Positions 1 through 10,978 of a stretch of 64,000 bases of DNA are shown piece after piece (within the stretch, counting starts at the first letter, position 1; each line of letters opens with the position of its first letter). The translations under genes and the position numbers were made by a program. Source of the DNA: Ailurus styani. Taxonomy: Eukaryota > Chordata > Mammalia > Carnivora > Ailuridae. Location of the stretch: the NCBI GenBank assembly GCA_002007465.1, contig LNAC01000008.1, positions 8,970,168 through 9,034,167 on the forward strand, in the 5' to 3' direction. The notes under the pieces are model-generated. The model worked only from the letters and a program-made list of their open reading frames with translations. It searched no databases and was not told the origin of the DNA.

Positions 1-38
1 CCCGCCTCCCGCCCCGCGCGCCCCCAGGCCGGCCCGAC

Positions 39-165
39 CTCGTTCGAGCTCCTCCAGCACATAGGCAAGCAGCCCCGAGCACCCGCACTCGCCGCCCACC
101 ACGAGCAGCAGCGAGCTCGGCGCCTGGGCCGCCCCGGGACCCGCCGCCGCTGCCGCCGCCGCCAT
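39..165 (-). CDS. MAP1S: MAP1S coding exon 1 (N-terminal 42 codons, partial gene)
   Basis: Read on the minus strand, the ATG at 165-163 opens a frame starting with an Ala-rich stretch (M plus seven Ala), then APSSLLLVVGGECGCSGLLA and YVLEELER. This matches the N terminus of microtubule-associated protein 1S as I know it (APSSLLLVVG, LLTYVLEELERG). The exon is 42 codons plus one base. It ends at a GT donor at 38-37, where a Gly codon is split, as expected from ELERG. MAP1S is the short MAP1 family member; it binds microtubules and is linked to autophagy and mitochondrial transport. Only this exon is in the window; the gene continues to the left. The Ala run is GCG/GCA coded and longer than the human version I recall. 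The start codon overlaps an AAGATGGCGGC motif (YY1-type). Confidence 0.9.
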
Positions 166-275
166 CTTCGCGCCGCACTGACGCTCGGTGCGCCCACCCC
201 GCTGGCCCCGCCCCTTAAAGGGGCCAAACCGGAAGAACTGAAGACCCCGCCCGGAAGCCTCCTCGCCCCTCGTCT
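166..275 (-). promoter_or_regulatory. MAP1S: MAP1S promoter / CpG island
   Basis: GC-rich, CpG-rich sequence directly upstream of the MAP1S start codon. On the plus strand it contains ACCGGAAG (about 228-235) and CCCGGAAG (about 250-257) ETS-type cores and a GC-box-like CCCCGCCCC. There is no TATA box. This is the architecture of a housekeeping CpG promoter; the transcription start site itself cannot be read from sequence. Confidence 0.6.
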
Positions 276-961
276 GCCCGCGTCGGCCCCTTCAGGTCCT
301 GGGAGCTGGGGACTCGAGCACCGAAGTGGCTGGCCGACTCTTGGATCTCCATCTTGGCCCCCTCCCAAATGATCATTCCTTCGTCCGTCTGTCCATCCAT
401 CCACCCATTCATTCAACAAGCTGTGACAGCATGCTTCCCACGTGCTCTCCGGGAACTCACCGCATCACAGTGGACCCAGTCAGAACCAGGTCCGCATGCT
501 TTTAGCTCCCTGGGTCAGGGATTGAACAGAGAAAAGAAAGATATCATATAGCTAGGGCTTTAAGGGATGTGTAGGAGTTGGCCAGGTATAAGTGGTGGAG
601 TAAGAGCATATGAAGCAGAAGTTAGAGCATGTGTAGAGTTTTAGAGGTAGGAAAGTACGTTTGTGTTTGCGACAGGAGCCCACTGGGTCCTGGAGCAGGG
701 TAACATGCTTGCACCTACTGTGCCAGACATTTTACTCCATTAGCTCATTGAATAAATCTATGAGATAGGTAATGTTATTATGGTCATTTCAGAGGAGAAG
801 AAACGGAGGCTTGGAGAAATGAAGTCACCGGCCCCTTAAGTGGCAGAACAGAACTGAACCCAAGTGAGTCTGATGTCTGATGGTCCAGCTTGTGGCAGGC
901 ACTGACTGCCTGTCTCACATGGGTACCCCTCCTTCCCCAGACAATCTCATTCAACCCTTTT
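276..961. other. Intergenic sequence between MAP1S and UNC13A, no gene seen
   Basis: No exon-like or conserved coding signal. About 390-420 carries CATTCATTCAACAA-type sequence and 700-860 looks like an old MIR-type or related interspersed repeat (GAGGCTTGGAGAAATGAAGT context). Open frames here are short and without family resemblance. Confidence 0.5.
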
Positions 962-1147
962 AAAAAAACTATTTTATTTATTTATTTGAGAGAGAGAGAG
1001 TGTGCAAGCAGGGGGAGGGGCAGAGGGAGAGGGAGAAGCAGACTCCACACTGAGCAGGGACCCCGAAGTCGGGGCTCAATCCCAAGACCTGGGATCATGA
1101 CCTGAGCCATATGCAGATGCTTAACAACTGACCCACCCAGGTGTCCC
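962..1147 (-). mobile_element. CAN-SINE, antisense
   Basis: Starts with the reverse-complemented A/T-rich tail (TTTTATTTATTTATTTGAGAG) and ends with the reverse complement of the head (ACCCACCCAGGTGTCC). The internal GGATCATGACCTGAGCC is the tRNA-derived B-box region. Moderately diverged. Confidence 0.9.
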
Positions 1148-2269
1148 TCATTCAACCGTTTAAACTATGGTGGCCACTACTTTAAAAATTATGTTGCATC
1201 AAACTTTTTGACGGTTGCCTGTGCCCAGGAAGGGCTGGGTTGTCTCTCTTGGGAGTGAGGTCTCCATCTCTGGAGGCATACAAGACAGAAATGAAAAGGC
1301 CTGGGAAACAGGATTGGCCGCCGGCTGTCCTTCATTATCTAGGGTTGTTCAGCCCAACTTCCTCCCTGGTCAGTGTGTAACAGTCGCTGGCCACGTGCTG
1401 TCTAACGTTCTAGAACTCCACTTCCCCTCTCTCTTTTTGGCTCTGGCATTCTTCCTCTATCCCAGTCCCTCCTTCTTAGCTCCTTCCCCCACAGCCTGGC
1501 TGCCTGTGATTTCTTGCATTATTGCTCTGAGCAATAATAGGAGTGGGAAAGTCAGTGTCAGGCTCTATCTCACCTATCAAGCTGGGAGCTCAGTTGGAGT
1601 CTGGTCCAGGCAAAGGTTTCTGAAGCCCTGACCTTTTGCAAGACAAGTCTGAGTATCCTGGAAAATGCATGATAAAGGCTTGTGGAATGGGAGTGAAAAG
1701 CCCATTTGTCCACCATTCATTTATTTATTTATTCCTTCATGTGTATTTATTGATTGAGTTAGGACTTGAACCCAGGACCTTCTGACCGAAATCTATGCTC
1801 TTCCTTCCTGCCCAAGGCTGCGAGTTATGATTGTGGCTATTAATCCTAGTTTGTATTAAAGGGCACTGAAGTGTGAGGATGTTCTTCACCAAGGTGTCCA
1901 ATTTGGGAGGAAAGTTCCTCCCTAAGGACTCTGGGGGCCGATGTTGTCAGTGTTCTGGAGTCCTGAGGTTTTTCTGTCCCAGAGTGTCATCCCGGTTGAT
2001 GACCCCATATGGGAAATGTGGGGAGCATCTCCCCAGATATGAAACATCTGGGGGATCATTTCTGAAATCCCAGGCACCAGATTCCCGTCACTGCTCTCCT
2101 GCCTTTGTCTATACCCAGCTCCATGCCTATTTCAAGGTCATCCATCCCTAGAGGGATCAGATGATAGCATTTGTGGAGGGAAATGGAAGCCTTAGCCCTC
2201 AAGACTGCTGGACACCCTTGTTTTCCTACCCTGACAAATCTTTTCCTTTTAAAAAAAAAACCATTTTCT
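1148..2269. other. Intergenic sequence, no gene seen
   Basis: No coding exon recognised. Open frames at 1215-1631 and 1873-2151 have no family resemblance and no flanking splice or start context that would support a gene. Confidence 0.5.
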
Positions 2270-2627
2270 TGAGGTTTAACATAAGGCATGGGCAAGTTCA
2301 CAAATGTCTAAAGTGGAGGTTGACAAGGGCGATGACCCTTTGGTCAGGATCTAGGACATGCCCAGCTCCTGACAGTTGCTTGGACTACCCAGTTGACGCT
2401 CCCCTCCCTCAAGGCAACCACTACCCTGACCTTTGTCATTATGGGTGAATTTTACCTGGTTCTGAACTTCGCATAAATGGGATCACAGAGGGTGTCCACT
2501 CTTGGATCTCGCTTCTCTTATGGTAAGAAGTAGGTGTTGCTCCTTGTCATGGCTAGGTAGTATTCTCTGGTACTATTTTTTATGTTGCGGTAAGATAATA
2601 TAACACATAACTTATTTTAACTATTTT

Positions 2628-2829
2628 TTTTTAAAGATTTTTTATTTATTCATTTGACACAGAGAGAGAGATTACAAGTAGGCAGAGAGGCAGGCAGAGA
2701 GAGAGGAGAGAGGAGGAAGCAGGCTCCCTGCCGAGCAGAGAGCCAGATGTGGGCCTCGATCCCAGGACCCTGGGATCATGACCTGAGCCGAAGGCAGCGG
2801 CTTTAACCCACTGAGCCACCCAGGCACCC
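2628..2829 (-). mobile_element. CAN-SINE (mustelid-type subfamily), antisense, with 15-bp target duplication
   Basis: Reverse complement of a SINE with the GATTACAAGTAGGCAGAGAG tail-side motif and a GAGCCACCCAGGCACCC head. It is flanked by direct repeats TATTTTAACTATTTT at 2613-2627 and 2830-2844, showing insertion into the L1 relic. Confidence 0.95.
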
Positions 2830-3099
2830 TATTTTAACTATTTTAACGTATGTAGTTCAGTGACATGTAGTACATTTAGTTCACAATGTCTTGCAACCTT
2901 CACTGATACTAGCTCTGGAACACTTGCATCCACTTAAAAGGAGACCCCATCGCCATTAGCCATCACTCCCCATTCCCCTCCCCCCAGCCCCTGGCAACTA
3001 ATATTCTACTTTCTGTCCCTATAAATCTGTCTGTTCTGGACATTTCATACACTATCTGGCCATTTCTATCTGGCTTCCATCACTCAGCATATTGTTTTC

Positions 3100-3288
3100 T
3101 TTGTTTCTTTTTTTTTAAGATTTTCTTTATTTATTTGACAGAGAGAGAGATCACAAGTAGGCAGAGAGAGACGGGGGAGCAGGCTCCCTGCTGAGCAGAG
3201 AGCCCAATATGGGACTCGATCCCAGGACCCTGAGATCATGACCTGAGCCAAAGGCAGAGGCTTAACCCACTGAGCCCCCCAGGCGCCC
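3100..3288 (-). mobile_element. CAN-SINE (mustelid-type), antisense
   Basis: TTTTTAAGATTTTCTTTATT tail side, GATCACAAGTAGGCAGAGAG body and CCCCCCAGGCGCCC head in reverse complement. Flanking near-duplicates CAGCATATTGTTTTC (3085-3099) and CAACATATTATTTTC (from 3289) are a slightly diverged target-site duplication. Confidence 0.93.
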
Positions 3289-3790
3289 CAACATATTATT
3301 TTCAAGGTGCATCCTTATTGTATCCTCATAGGACTACTTTTCCTGACATCCGGTTTATCCATTCATCCATTGGTGGACATTTGGGTGATTTGTACCTTTT
3401 TGTTATTGTGACTAGTGCTGCTGTGAACATTCGTGTACAAGTTTTTGCAGGATGCCAGCTCTCCATTCCCTTGCATGTATGCCTAGGAGTGAAATCGCTG
3501 GGTCGCATGGTAATTCTATGTTTAGTTTTTGGAAGAGCCGCCAGACCCATTTTCCATGGCAGCTGCACCATTTCACATTCCTGTCAGCAATGTATGAGGG
3601 TTCCAATGCCTCCACGTCCCTGCAAAGACCTGGATTTTATCATCGTCATTGTTACTATTCTTGTTATTAAAGCCTCTGGGTACCAGTTTTATACCGTTTG
3701 TCCATTTCACCTGTCAGTGGACATTTGGGTTGTTTCCCATTTGGGGCTGTAGTGGAGGAAACTGTTCTGAGCCTTTTTTGTACACGTCTG

Positions 3791-5120
3791 CTGGTGACTA
3801 TGCCTCATTCTCCCCCCAGAAAATGTCTAGGGGGGTGATGGCTGGGAGTTGGGGTAAGAGATGGCCAGACTGTTTTCCCAAGTGGTCTGTGAGGTCCATC
3901 CTCAGCAACACTTTGATTTTAGCCTTTTTAATATTTGCTTTTCTTCCCTCCATCCTCTACCCCTCTCACCAATGCAGTATAGCTGTCAACATCCATTAAG
4001 CATGTGTCGAGAACACTAGTTCTGAGTGCTGGGGAGGGGAACAAAACTGCTGGTTCTGGGTGTGCATCAATCCCAGTCTGGGACTAAAGGGAGCCGGAGG
4101 TCCCCTGGGCTGTATGCTTTATGTGTTAGTTAATTTTACCCTTGCAACAATTTGGGACAAAGTCTCTGAGTAAACACATTTAATAAATGGGCAAGTGAGA
4201 TTGGGAGAGGTCAAGGGGCAGATTCAGTGTTTAGCACCCTGGCCAAGATGTGAACCTAGGACATCTGATTCCAGGCCCTGCAATATTCATTCATCATTCA
4301 TTTGTTCATTCACCCCCTCCAGAAACACTGCCTGACAACTCTCCTGTGCCCCCACGAGGTCTCAGTCCTGGTTCCCAAGGAGATCTCAGTATGGAGGAAG
4401 AGTAGGAGGAGCTCTTCCTCAGTAGGAGGAAGAGCTGTCCACGGATATCCCCCAGCCCTGGGGAGTTTGGGTTGGACTGGAGGGTGGGTCCAGGAGCTGG
4501 GAGAGTTGGGAGTAGAGGAGTGAGGGCTTTGTCTGGGGAGGCAGAGAAAGTATCCTCGAAAAAGGGACATTGGAGCTAGGGTTTTGAAGAGTGCGTAGGG
4601 GTTCATCAGGCAGATGATGCATTCATTAATTCAACAAGCACCTCCAGCCAAATCCTCTGTGCCAAACTCACCCTGGCCTGTTCGCAAGGAGTCCCCAGGC
4701 TGGGGGAGTCAGAACCAGACACAGAGTCCCCTGAAAGGTCATGGATGACGGGCAAGGAGAGGTGGAGCATAAGTATGCCCTGGAGGAGAGGAACATGGGT
4801 GCTCTTCAGGGGGCCTGCAGGGGTCTTCTGGGAGGAGGGTGTGGCTCCAATTCACTTCCACAGAGCAGAAGCAGCAGGCGCTGAGTGTTTTTGCTTTGGG
4901 ATATATACCTTGGGTTAAACGAGGCCAAGATGACATGATTCTGCCTCAAAGAGATGCTTGGGCCTGGTCCAAGCCACCTCCCAGCAGTGGAGCTTCAGTT
5001 TCCCCAGGCGAGATATATGGAAGGAAAAACAACTAACCCCTCCCTATGGGCCTGGTGGTGTAGTGGTGTTGGAGGAGCATTGATTTGTTGCTTGTGGATG
5101 GAGGTCCATGCATTTGAGAC
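3791..5120. other. Intergenic sequence, no gene seen
   Basis: No exon recognised. 4280-4340 and 4615-4760 contain fragments (CATTCATTTGTTCATTC, GCACCTCCAGCCAAATCC context) of an old interspersed family. The frames here lack family resemblance. Confidence 0.45.
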
Positions 5121-5124
5121 ATTT

Positions 5125-5520
5125 GAGATCTGTGAATGGAACAGGGAGGTCCCAACCGGATCTGGAGAGATCTAGGACTTCCTGGAGGGAAGCAGCACTT
5201 GAATCAGGACCTGAGGGAGGAGGAAGAGTTGAGCACAAGTATGGGACAGTGCAAGGAACATCTGGAGGAGGAAGAGCACTTCCTGTGGGGGAGAACAGCA
5301 TGTGCAAAGGCCCTGAGGCCAGAACAGACTAGGTGTGTTGGAAGACTACAGGCCCACAGAGTGGCTGGGTGGGGTGACTAGGAAATGCAAGAAGATGTGG
5401 CCAGCGAGGCGGATGAGGGTTGGGCCACACAGGGGCTCTGGAGTGGATTTTAGTCTGAGGGCGATGGGGACCCATGCAGAGTGTGGGAGCAGAGGGTACA
5501 TGGAACACGAACTGTAAAAA
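5125..5520 (+). repeat. Unnamed old interspersed repeat (GCAAAGGCCCTGAGG-type)
   Basis: Carries the phrases ACTTCCTGGAGGGAAGCAG, GAACAGCATGTGCAAAGGCC and TGGATTTTAGTCTGAGGGCG. The same phrases recur in order near 13130-13430, 36610-36930, 37530-37990 and 40540-40880, which marks a dispersed mammalian repeat family. I cannot name the family with certainty from memory. Confidence 0.55.
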
Positions 5521-5524
5521 ACTA

Positions 5525-5690
5525 CCGTGGGCTGGTTCCAAGCATTTTATAAGATTAACACATGTCACTACCCATTCCATTGTACAGGTAAGGAAACAGG
5601 AGTTGACAGGGTAAATGACATGCCCAGGGATCACACAGCACGTGGCAGACGTAGGATTTGAACCCAGCTGCCCCCAGTTTTAGGGGCTGG
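5525..5690 (-). repeat. MIR-family SINE relic, antisense
   Basis: The order is CATTTTATAAGATTAACACA, then CATTGTACAGGTAAGGAAAC, then CACACAGCACGTGGCAG and GATTTGAACCCAGCTG. This is the reverse complement of the MIR core (tRNA-like head plus conserved CORE). Confidence 0.75.
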
Positions 5691-6554
5691 GCTCGTGAGC
5701 ACTCAGCCAGGAGCAGCCTGGTCCAGGTGGTGGCCGGCTTGCCATCAGTTCCTTCTGCAAAATTGTCAAGATGCGGCGAGGGGAGGAGGGGAGGTGTGAG
5801 TGGGGCAGGCTGCATTTTGTTTGTTCATAATCCAGTCCTGTGCGAGGACCCTCACCCCCTCCAGCGACCCCAGACAACTAACGCAAATACGCCAGAAATG
5901 GCGATTTCCTCCCCTCTGCTCCCACCTGCACTGGATCCGCCCAAACTCCATCCCCAAGACGGATTGGACGAGACGGCGTTACGGACACCCAATGGTAGCT
6001 CAGGATACAAGTTCCCGCCCCTTTCTCTCCCTCAGGCCACTCCCCAACCCCGCCTCAGGACAGTCCTTAGACTGAGAACGACTGGAAGGGAGGTGTCTGT
6101 TTGGACCGGTTTAGGTCCCTGCATCTTGCAGAGGACCATGAAGTGATGCTTCGAGCCAATATTGAGCACATCATCTTCAGAAATGACGTGCGTCCCTTCC
6201 TTCCTCCCACACGCGTGTGTGGAGTGCACATTGTGCGCCAGACCCTGTCCCAGGCCAGCAGTGGTCCTGCCTTCAGGAGCTCCTAGCTCAGTGTTATCAA
6301 GAGGCCCAAGGGCTCCCTAATTTTTAGTACCAGATTCATTCATTCATTATTCATTCATTGACATACGTTTCTTGAGCAAGAAGTGACCCGCCTGGATGGG
6401 TTGCAGTCTTGAAAGCTGGTTAGAGGGGACAGAGATGGGTCCTGACCCAGCTTCCCGCCACAGGCAGCGCCATGTCCTTACATCCAGACCTGAACCAAGT
6501 CAAACAGTCACCATTGTACTCACATCTCCCATCCCACTAATGACCAGTCGGGAA
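5691..6554. other. Intergenic sequence, no gene seen
   Basis: The open frame at 5658-6146 (162 codons) has no resemblance to a known protein and runs through a MIR relic. No RNA gene or regulatory pattern stands out. Confidence 0.45.
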
Positions 6555-6760
6555 ATGCAAAGTTGAGGATGACACGGGGGTCAAGCCTGGTGGGGTTCAA
6601 ATCCCAACTATGTCCCTCCCCAGTTGTGTGATTCCCCTGTGCCTCAGTTTCCCCATTGCTTGAATCCCTATCACAACAGCCTCCAGCAGGGTCTCTGTGG
6701 AGATGAAATTATTTAAAGCATGAAGCAGGATCCAGCCCCGCCCGTGCTAAACTCTCACCT
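6555..6760 (+). repeat. MIR relic
   Basis: GGGTTCAAATCCCAACTATG followed by TGTGTGATTCCCCTGTGCC and TCAGTTTCCCCATTGC is the sense MIR core. The tail is diverged. Confidence 0.7.
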
Positions 6761-7084
6761 GGTTATCTGTTCTTGTAATTTATCGTCTTGCTTTGGAAAT
6801 CGACTGGCTACAGGTAGCTCTCTTGAGTAGACAGCTGTCAGTGACCCAGCTGGGGTCTTCCCAGGGAGACCACCTCCAATCCCACAGACCTGTTTTCTGA
6901 TGCATCGATTTTAACCCCAATAAAGTTGACATCCTGTTCCTGAATATAATTAAACATTGATTCATTTGGACTTTGCAGTTCTCCTTTTGCATTCTGAATC
7001 AGTGTGAATATATCTGAGTCTCAACATTTTCATAGGACCCTGGAGTACTTAGGAGCTCTGTACACCAGGGGTTGACACAACCCT

Positions 7085-7260
7085 GTCTGACAGTGCCTTA
7101 ATGGTAGTCCTAGAAGCATGAGAGGTTGAAGCCCTGGGTTCAAGTCCAGCTGTGCTGTATACTGCCTATATAGCTTGGGCAAATACCTGGGCATTGCTGA
7201 TCTGCAGGTTTCCCACTTGTTAAAGTGACAGCATCAAGGCTCCTTGTCGAATGTTCTTAA
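7085..7260 (+). repeat. MIR relic
   Basis: CCCTGGGTTCAAGTCCAGC, then GCTTGGGCAAATACCTGGG and GGTTTCCCACTTGTTAAAG follow sense MIR order with heavy divergence. Confidence 0.6.
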
Positions 7261-7660
7261 CCACCCATACGCCCCCCCCCACCATGTCCACCAGTCTCCA
7301 ATAGACCTGTAGCAGGGAAGTAAGATTTGAAGGGGTGGCATGAATGAGGGTGCAGCCCTGGGCTGGGGCACAGCAAGGGACTTGTCTGGGGACAGTGGTT
7401 GCAGCAGGGAACTGGAGGCTGGATGGGGCAGAGGCTTTAGGTTTCTACTGATCCCTCCCCTGAGTTGGACCCAGGGCCAACATCAGATGAACCTCATGTA
7501 CTCTTGGCATTCTCACATTGGACATAGAATCACCTTGGCTCCCAGAGTCATTACTATGTGCTTCAGTTTTCCTCATCTGTAAAATGGAAATGACTGTACA
7601 TACCTGGGGGGATGGCATGTAAGGTACACAGGAAGAGCCCAATAATTACTTTTATTTATT

Positions 7661-7820
7661 TTTAAAGATTTTTATTTATTTATTTGACAGAGACACAGCG
7701 AGAGAGGGAACACAAGCAGGGGGAGTGGGAGGAGAAGCAGGCTCCCCGCTGAGCAGGGAGCCTGATGCGAGGCTTAACACCATGACTCTGGGTTCTGATC
7801 TGAGCCCAAGGCAGAAGCTT
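7661..7820 (-). mobile_element. CAN-SINE, antisense, truncated at the head
   Basis: The tail side (AAAGATTTTTATTTATTTAT) and body (GAACACAAGCAGGGGGAGTG) are clear, but the head side degenerates after CTGAGCCCAAGGCAGAAGC. The usual ACTGAGCCACCCAGGCG end is missing. Confidence 0.85.
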
Positions 7821-8214
7821 GCCTGCAAGTGGCCCTCAGCCTTGGGATTGCCCTTTGGCCCAGTGCTGCCACCTGCTGGTTGCTCTGGAGACTTTGGGCT
7901 GAGCTCCACCTCCGAGCCTGGAGCCCCGCCCCCACTGCCTCTGGACGGATCTCCCCTTTTGATCCAGTCATACCTTTTTATTGTCCGTCATTTCCAAGCC
8001 AATCTCCAATTCCTTACTTCTTTGAGTTAGTCCCTTACTAGATCCCTGCAGGTCAAGGCTGGGAACTTGCAAAGCGCCAGCACTGCCCTCGTCTCATTAG
8101 TTCTCTAGGAAGTAATTACCTTTTTAATCCCTATTTTATAAGTGGTAAACCAAGATTGCCTTCATTGATTTCTCTTTGTGATCACTGGCCTGAGAGCCCC
8201 AAGTAGATCGGCAA

Positions 8215-8308
8215 GAGGTACAGCCTCAGAGCATTTGCACTCACCTTGTCCTCTGCCTGGAATGCCCTGAAAGAAGCTCTGCTCATTCCCCATTAAAAAG
8301 CTGAGTTC
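8215..8308 (+). repeat. L2 (LINE-2) 3' fragment, split by a SINE
   Basis: GCATTTGCACTCACCTTGTC, CTCTGCCTGGAATGCCC and GCTCATTCCCC follow the L2 3' consensus order. It is terminated by the SINE insertion at 8309. Confidence 0.65.
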
Positions 8309-8528
8309 CGGGGCTCCTGGGTGGCTCAGCCGTTAAGCATCTGGCTTTGGCTCAGATCATGATCCCACGGTCCTGGGATCGAGCCCTGCATCAAGCCCTG
8401 CATCAAGCCCTACGTTGGGCTTCCTGCTCCTCAGGAAGTCTGCTTCTCCCTCTCCCACTCCCCCTGCTTGTGTTCCCTCTCTCGCTGTGTCTTTCTCTGT
8501 CAAATAAATAAATAAAATCTTTAAAAAA
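8309..8528 (+). mobile_element. CAN-SINE, sense, with 14-bp target duplication
   Basis: Head GGGGCTCCTGGGTGGCTCAG, body ending TCAAATAAATAAATAAAATC and an A tail. Direct repeats AAAAAGCTGAGTTC flank it at 8295-8308 and 8529-8542. The body contains a local triplication of CATCAAGCCCTG at about 8388-8413, an oddity of this copy. Confidence 0.95.
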
Positions 8529-8642
8529 AAAAAGCTGAGTTCAGTAGGTGCTGTGGAGGGGGAAATTTCTCATCTAAAGCTCTTGGCATAGGAGATGGGC
8601 AAGTTTGGGCCCCTGGGGATTGCCAGGAACTCATTGGCTAGG

Positions 8643-8644
<2 letters not shown>

Positions 8645-8677
<33 letters not shown>
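8645..8677. repeat. (TG)n microsatellite
   Basis: About 16 uninterrupted TG units in intergenic DNA. Confidence 0.97.
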
Positions 8678-8678
<1 letters not shown>

Positions 8679-9139
8679 ACATGCTTGTGTTTGGTGTGTG
8701 GGGGTCTCTTCCCGGGTGTGTGCATGGCGGGGGAGGACTTGTACTTCTCACCAGTCTGTGTACTATCTCCCATTATTTATCTTTCAATGACTTCTTTGTG
8801 GATTACATAGAATGGTAAAGAGAGTGAAACATCAGAAGCCAGGAGAAGAGAGATGGAAAGACAGAGGGTGAGTATGAGTTTGCAGAAGACTTGCATGTAG
8901 TTGCATAGTAAGAGGAGCCAGGGAAAGAGGAAGCTGAAGAGGAGAGAGTGCAAGAGAAAGGTAGAAGTAGTGTGGCATAATTAAATGGAGGGCCGGGATA
9001 GCTCAAATAAATAGCTTTGGAATTAGCAGAGCTGTTGGTGGGGCAAAATAGGACAGTGGGGCTTAAAAATTATTTGGATCTGAATGGTCAGTTTATCAGA
9101 GGCTTTGGCACATAGAAGGAGATGAGGTGTGGGTAAAAG

Positions 9140-9770
9140 AGAACAGGAGAGACCAATGCATATCAAATATATTGAGAGAATGTAATTCACATTAACAGAT
9201 TAAACAAGAAAAGTTATATAGGCATTCCAATTGATTCAGGAAGTGTAATTGCTAAAATTTACCACCCATGTGTGATAAAAGCAAAAAATCCCAGCACACT
9301 GGAAATAGAAGTGGACCTCTTTGACTTGATTTCCCGCCTCCAGCAGGGGGCGCCTGGGTGGCTCAGTAGGTTAGGTATCTGACTCCTGCTTTGGGCTCCG
9401 TTGTGATCTTCCAGCTGTGGAATTGGAGACCCCAGTGGGGCTCTGTGCTCAGTGCTGTCGGCTTCAGATTTTCTCTCTCTCTCCCTCTCACCCATGCTCT
9501 CACTCTCTCTCAAAAAATGCATAAATAAATAAAATCTTAAAAAAAAAACACCCAAATCTCCAGCATATATATTTAGTGGTCAATATTGCAATGTTCTCTT
9601 AAAGATGGGCAGACAAAACAAGGATGTCAGTTACCATGGTGTCTGAGATTGTACTGAAGGTACTGGCCTGCACCATAAAGTAGGAAAAATAAATGAAAGG
9701 TTCAAGAATCAGTAAGGAGGAAATAAAAGTGTCTTATTTTCTGTACTGCAAAGAAAAAGATAGATTAAGT
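9140..9770 (+). mobile_element. L1 ORF2 relic (interrupted by a CAN-SINE)
   Basis: ATTAACAGATTAAACAAG ... AATTGATTCAGGAAGTG and later GCAATGTTCTCTTAAAGATG ... ACAAGGATGTCAGTTACC, GAGATTGTACTGAAGGTACT correspond in order to the reverse-transcriptase region of L1 ORF2. Stops and indels break every frame; it is non-functional. A SINE sits at 9346-9549. Confidence 0.7.
9346..9549 (+). mobile_element. CAN-SINE, sense, older diverged copy
   Basis: Head GGGGGCGCCTGGGTGGCTCA, poly-CT region and AAATAAATAAAATCTT tail. CTCCAGCA on both sides is a possible short target duplication. Confidence 0.92.
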
Positions 9771-10025
9771 CGAAGAATTTTAAATTAAATCCATAAACAC
9801 AGAAAGCAGATTGGTGGTTGCCAGGGGCTGGGGGAGAGAAGATGGAGAGTGGCTGCTGATGGGGACAGGTTTCCTTTTGAGGTGATGGAAATGTTTTATT
9901 ACTACACAGAACTAGTGGTTGCACAACACTGTAAATGTAGAAAATGCTACTGAATTATACACTTTAAAATGGTAAAAATGGTAAATTTTGTTATGTGTAT
10001 TTTGCAGCAATAAAAAAAGGATTTT
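9771..10025 (+). mobile_element. L1M-type 3' end fragment
   Basis: GATTGGTGGTTGCCAGGGGC, then GATGGAAATGTTTTATTACT, GGTTGCACAACACTGTAAAT and TTATGTGTATTTTGCAGC is the classical order of old L1 3' tails. Confidence 0.75.
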
Positions 10026-10041
10026 AAAATTAAGAGCTTCC

Positions 10042-10248
10042 GGGCGCCTGGGTGGCTCAGTGGGTTAAAGCCTCTGCTTTCGGCTCAGGTCATGATCTCA
10101 GGGTCCTGGGATCGAGGCCCGCATCGGGCTCCCTGCTCAGCGGGGAGCCTGCTTCCCCCTCTCTCTCTCTGCCTGCCTCTCTGCCTCCTTGTGATCTCTC
10201 TCCCTCTGTGAAATAAATAAATAAAATCTTTAAAAAATAAAATAAAAT
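10042..10248 (+). mobile_element. CAN-SINE, young mustelid-type, with 16-bp target duplication
   Basis: Head GGGCGCCTGGGTGGCTCAGT, TTAAAGCCTCTGCTTTCGGC and a CTCCTTGTGATCTCTCTC body. Flanked by perfect AAAATTAAGAGCTTCC repeats at 10026-10041 and 10249-10264. Confidence 0.97.
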
Positions 10249-10264
10249 AAAATTAAGAGCTTCC

Positions 10265-10978
10265 TAGATACTCCTGCGCCAGGAGGCGGAGCATGATTCC
10301 CTTGTCTTGAGGGTGGGCTGGGTTTAGTGATTTGCTTACAAAGGAGTAAGGGGAAAGGAGGGAAGGAGAAAAAGAAAAACTTGACAGTGGATAAACTTGG
10401 CAGACAGCATGTTACCCAGATGATCAAAGTTAATATCCCCTGTGATGTCATGTGGGCACCAGGGACCTCTGGTGACAATAAAGAAACCCCATCTCTGTGA
10501 TCTTCCCCCCAAAGCCCATAACCCCAGTCTAATAATGAGAAAACATCAGATAACCCAAAATCAAGGGACTTTCTGCAAAACACCTGATGAGTACTCTTTA
10601 AATGCGTCGAGGTTATGAATAAGAAGGAAAGGCTAAGAAACTCACAGATAGGTGGAGACCAAGGAGATAAAATGACTAAATTCAGTGCTGGGTCCTGGAT
10701 TGGATCATCGACTAGGAAGAGAACATTAGTGGAAAAACTGGTGAAATATAAAGTTTGCAATTTAGTTACTAATAAGTGCCAATGTAAATATTTTCCTTTT
10801 GACATGTATATCCCGTAAGTATATGTTAGTTGTTAGCATTAGGGCAAGCTAGGTGAAGAGTATATAAAAACACTCTGCACCTTTTTACAGTTCAGTGCCT
10901 CTATAACTTTCTGTATATCTAAAATTTTTTCAAAACAAAAAGTTTATTTAAAAAATCAAGAGACTCTGTTCAGAAAAT
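10265..10978 (+). mobile_element. L1M 3' UTR fragment
   Basis: The order GTGATGTCATGTGGGCACC, GGTGAAGAGTATATAAAAAC, TCTATAACTTTCTGTATATC and TTTCAAAACAAAAAGTTTA matches the end of old L1 elements. The open frame on the minus strand (10230-10805) runs through this relic and is not a gene. Confidence 0.65.

Larger units (their letters stand above)
2270..3790 (+). mobile_element. Old L1 (LINE-1) 3' region relic, interrupted by two CAN-SINEs
   Basis: Blocks such as CCCCTGGCAACTAATATTCT, GGACATTTGGGTGATTTGT, GTGAACATTCGTGTACAAG and GGTAATTCTATGTTTAG follow the familiar order of mammalian L1M-type 3' sequences (phrases about a measuring-like 'cattcatccattggtggaca' block and 'aagagccgccagacccat'). 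It is split by younger SINEs at 2628-2829 and 3100-3288. All reading frames are broken. The exact subfamily cannot be assigned by eye. Confidence 0.7.

Noticed and set aside
3318..3752. 144-codon frame in the left intergenic part
   Set aside because: Lies in the L1 3' relic; the sequence is a known kind of L1 noncoding tail, not a gene.
10230..10805. 191-codon minus-strand frame
   Set aside because: Runs through a SINE tail and an L1 3' relic; no protein family resemblance.
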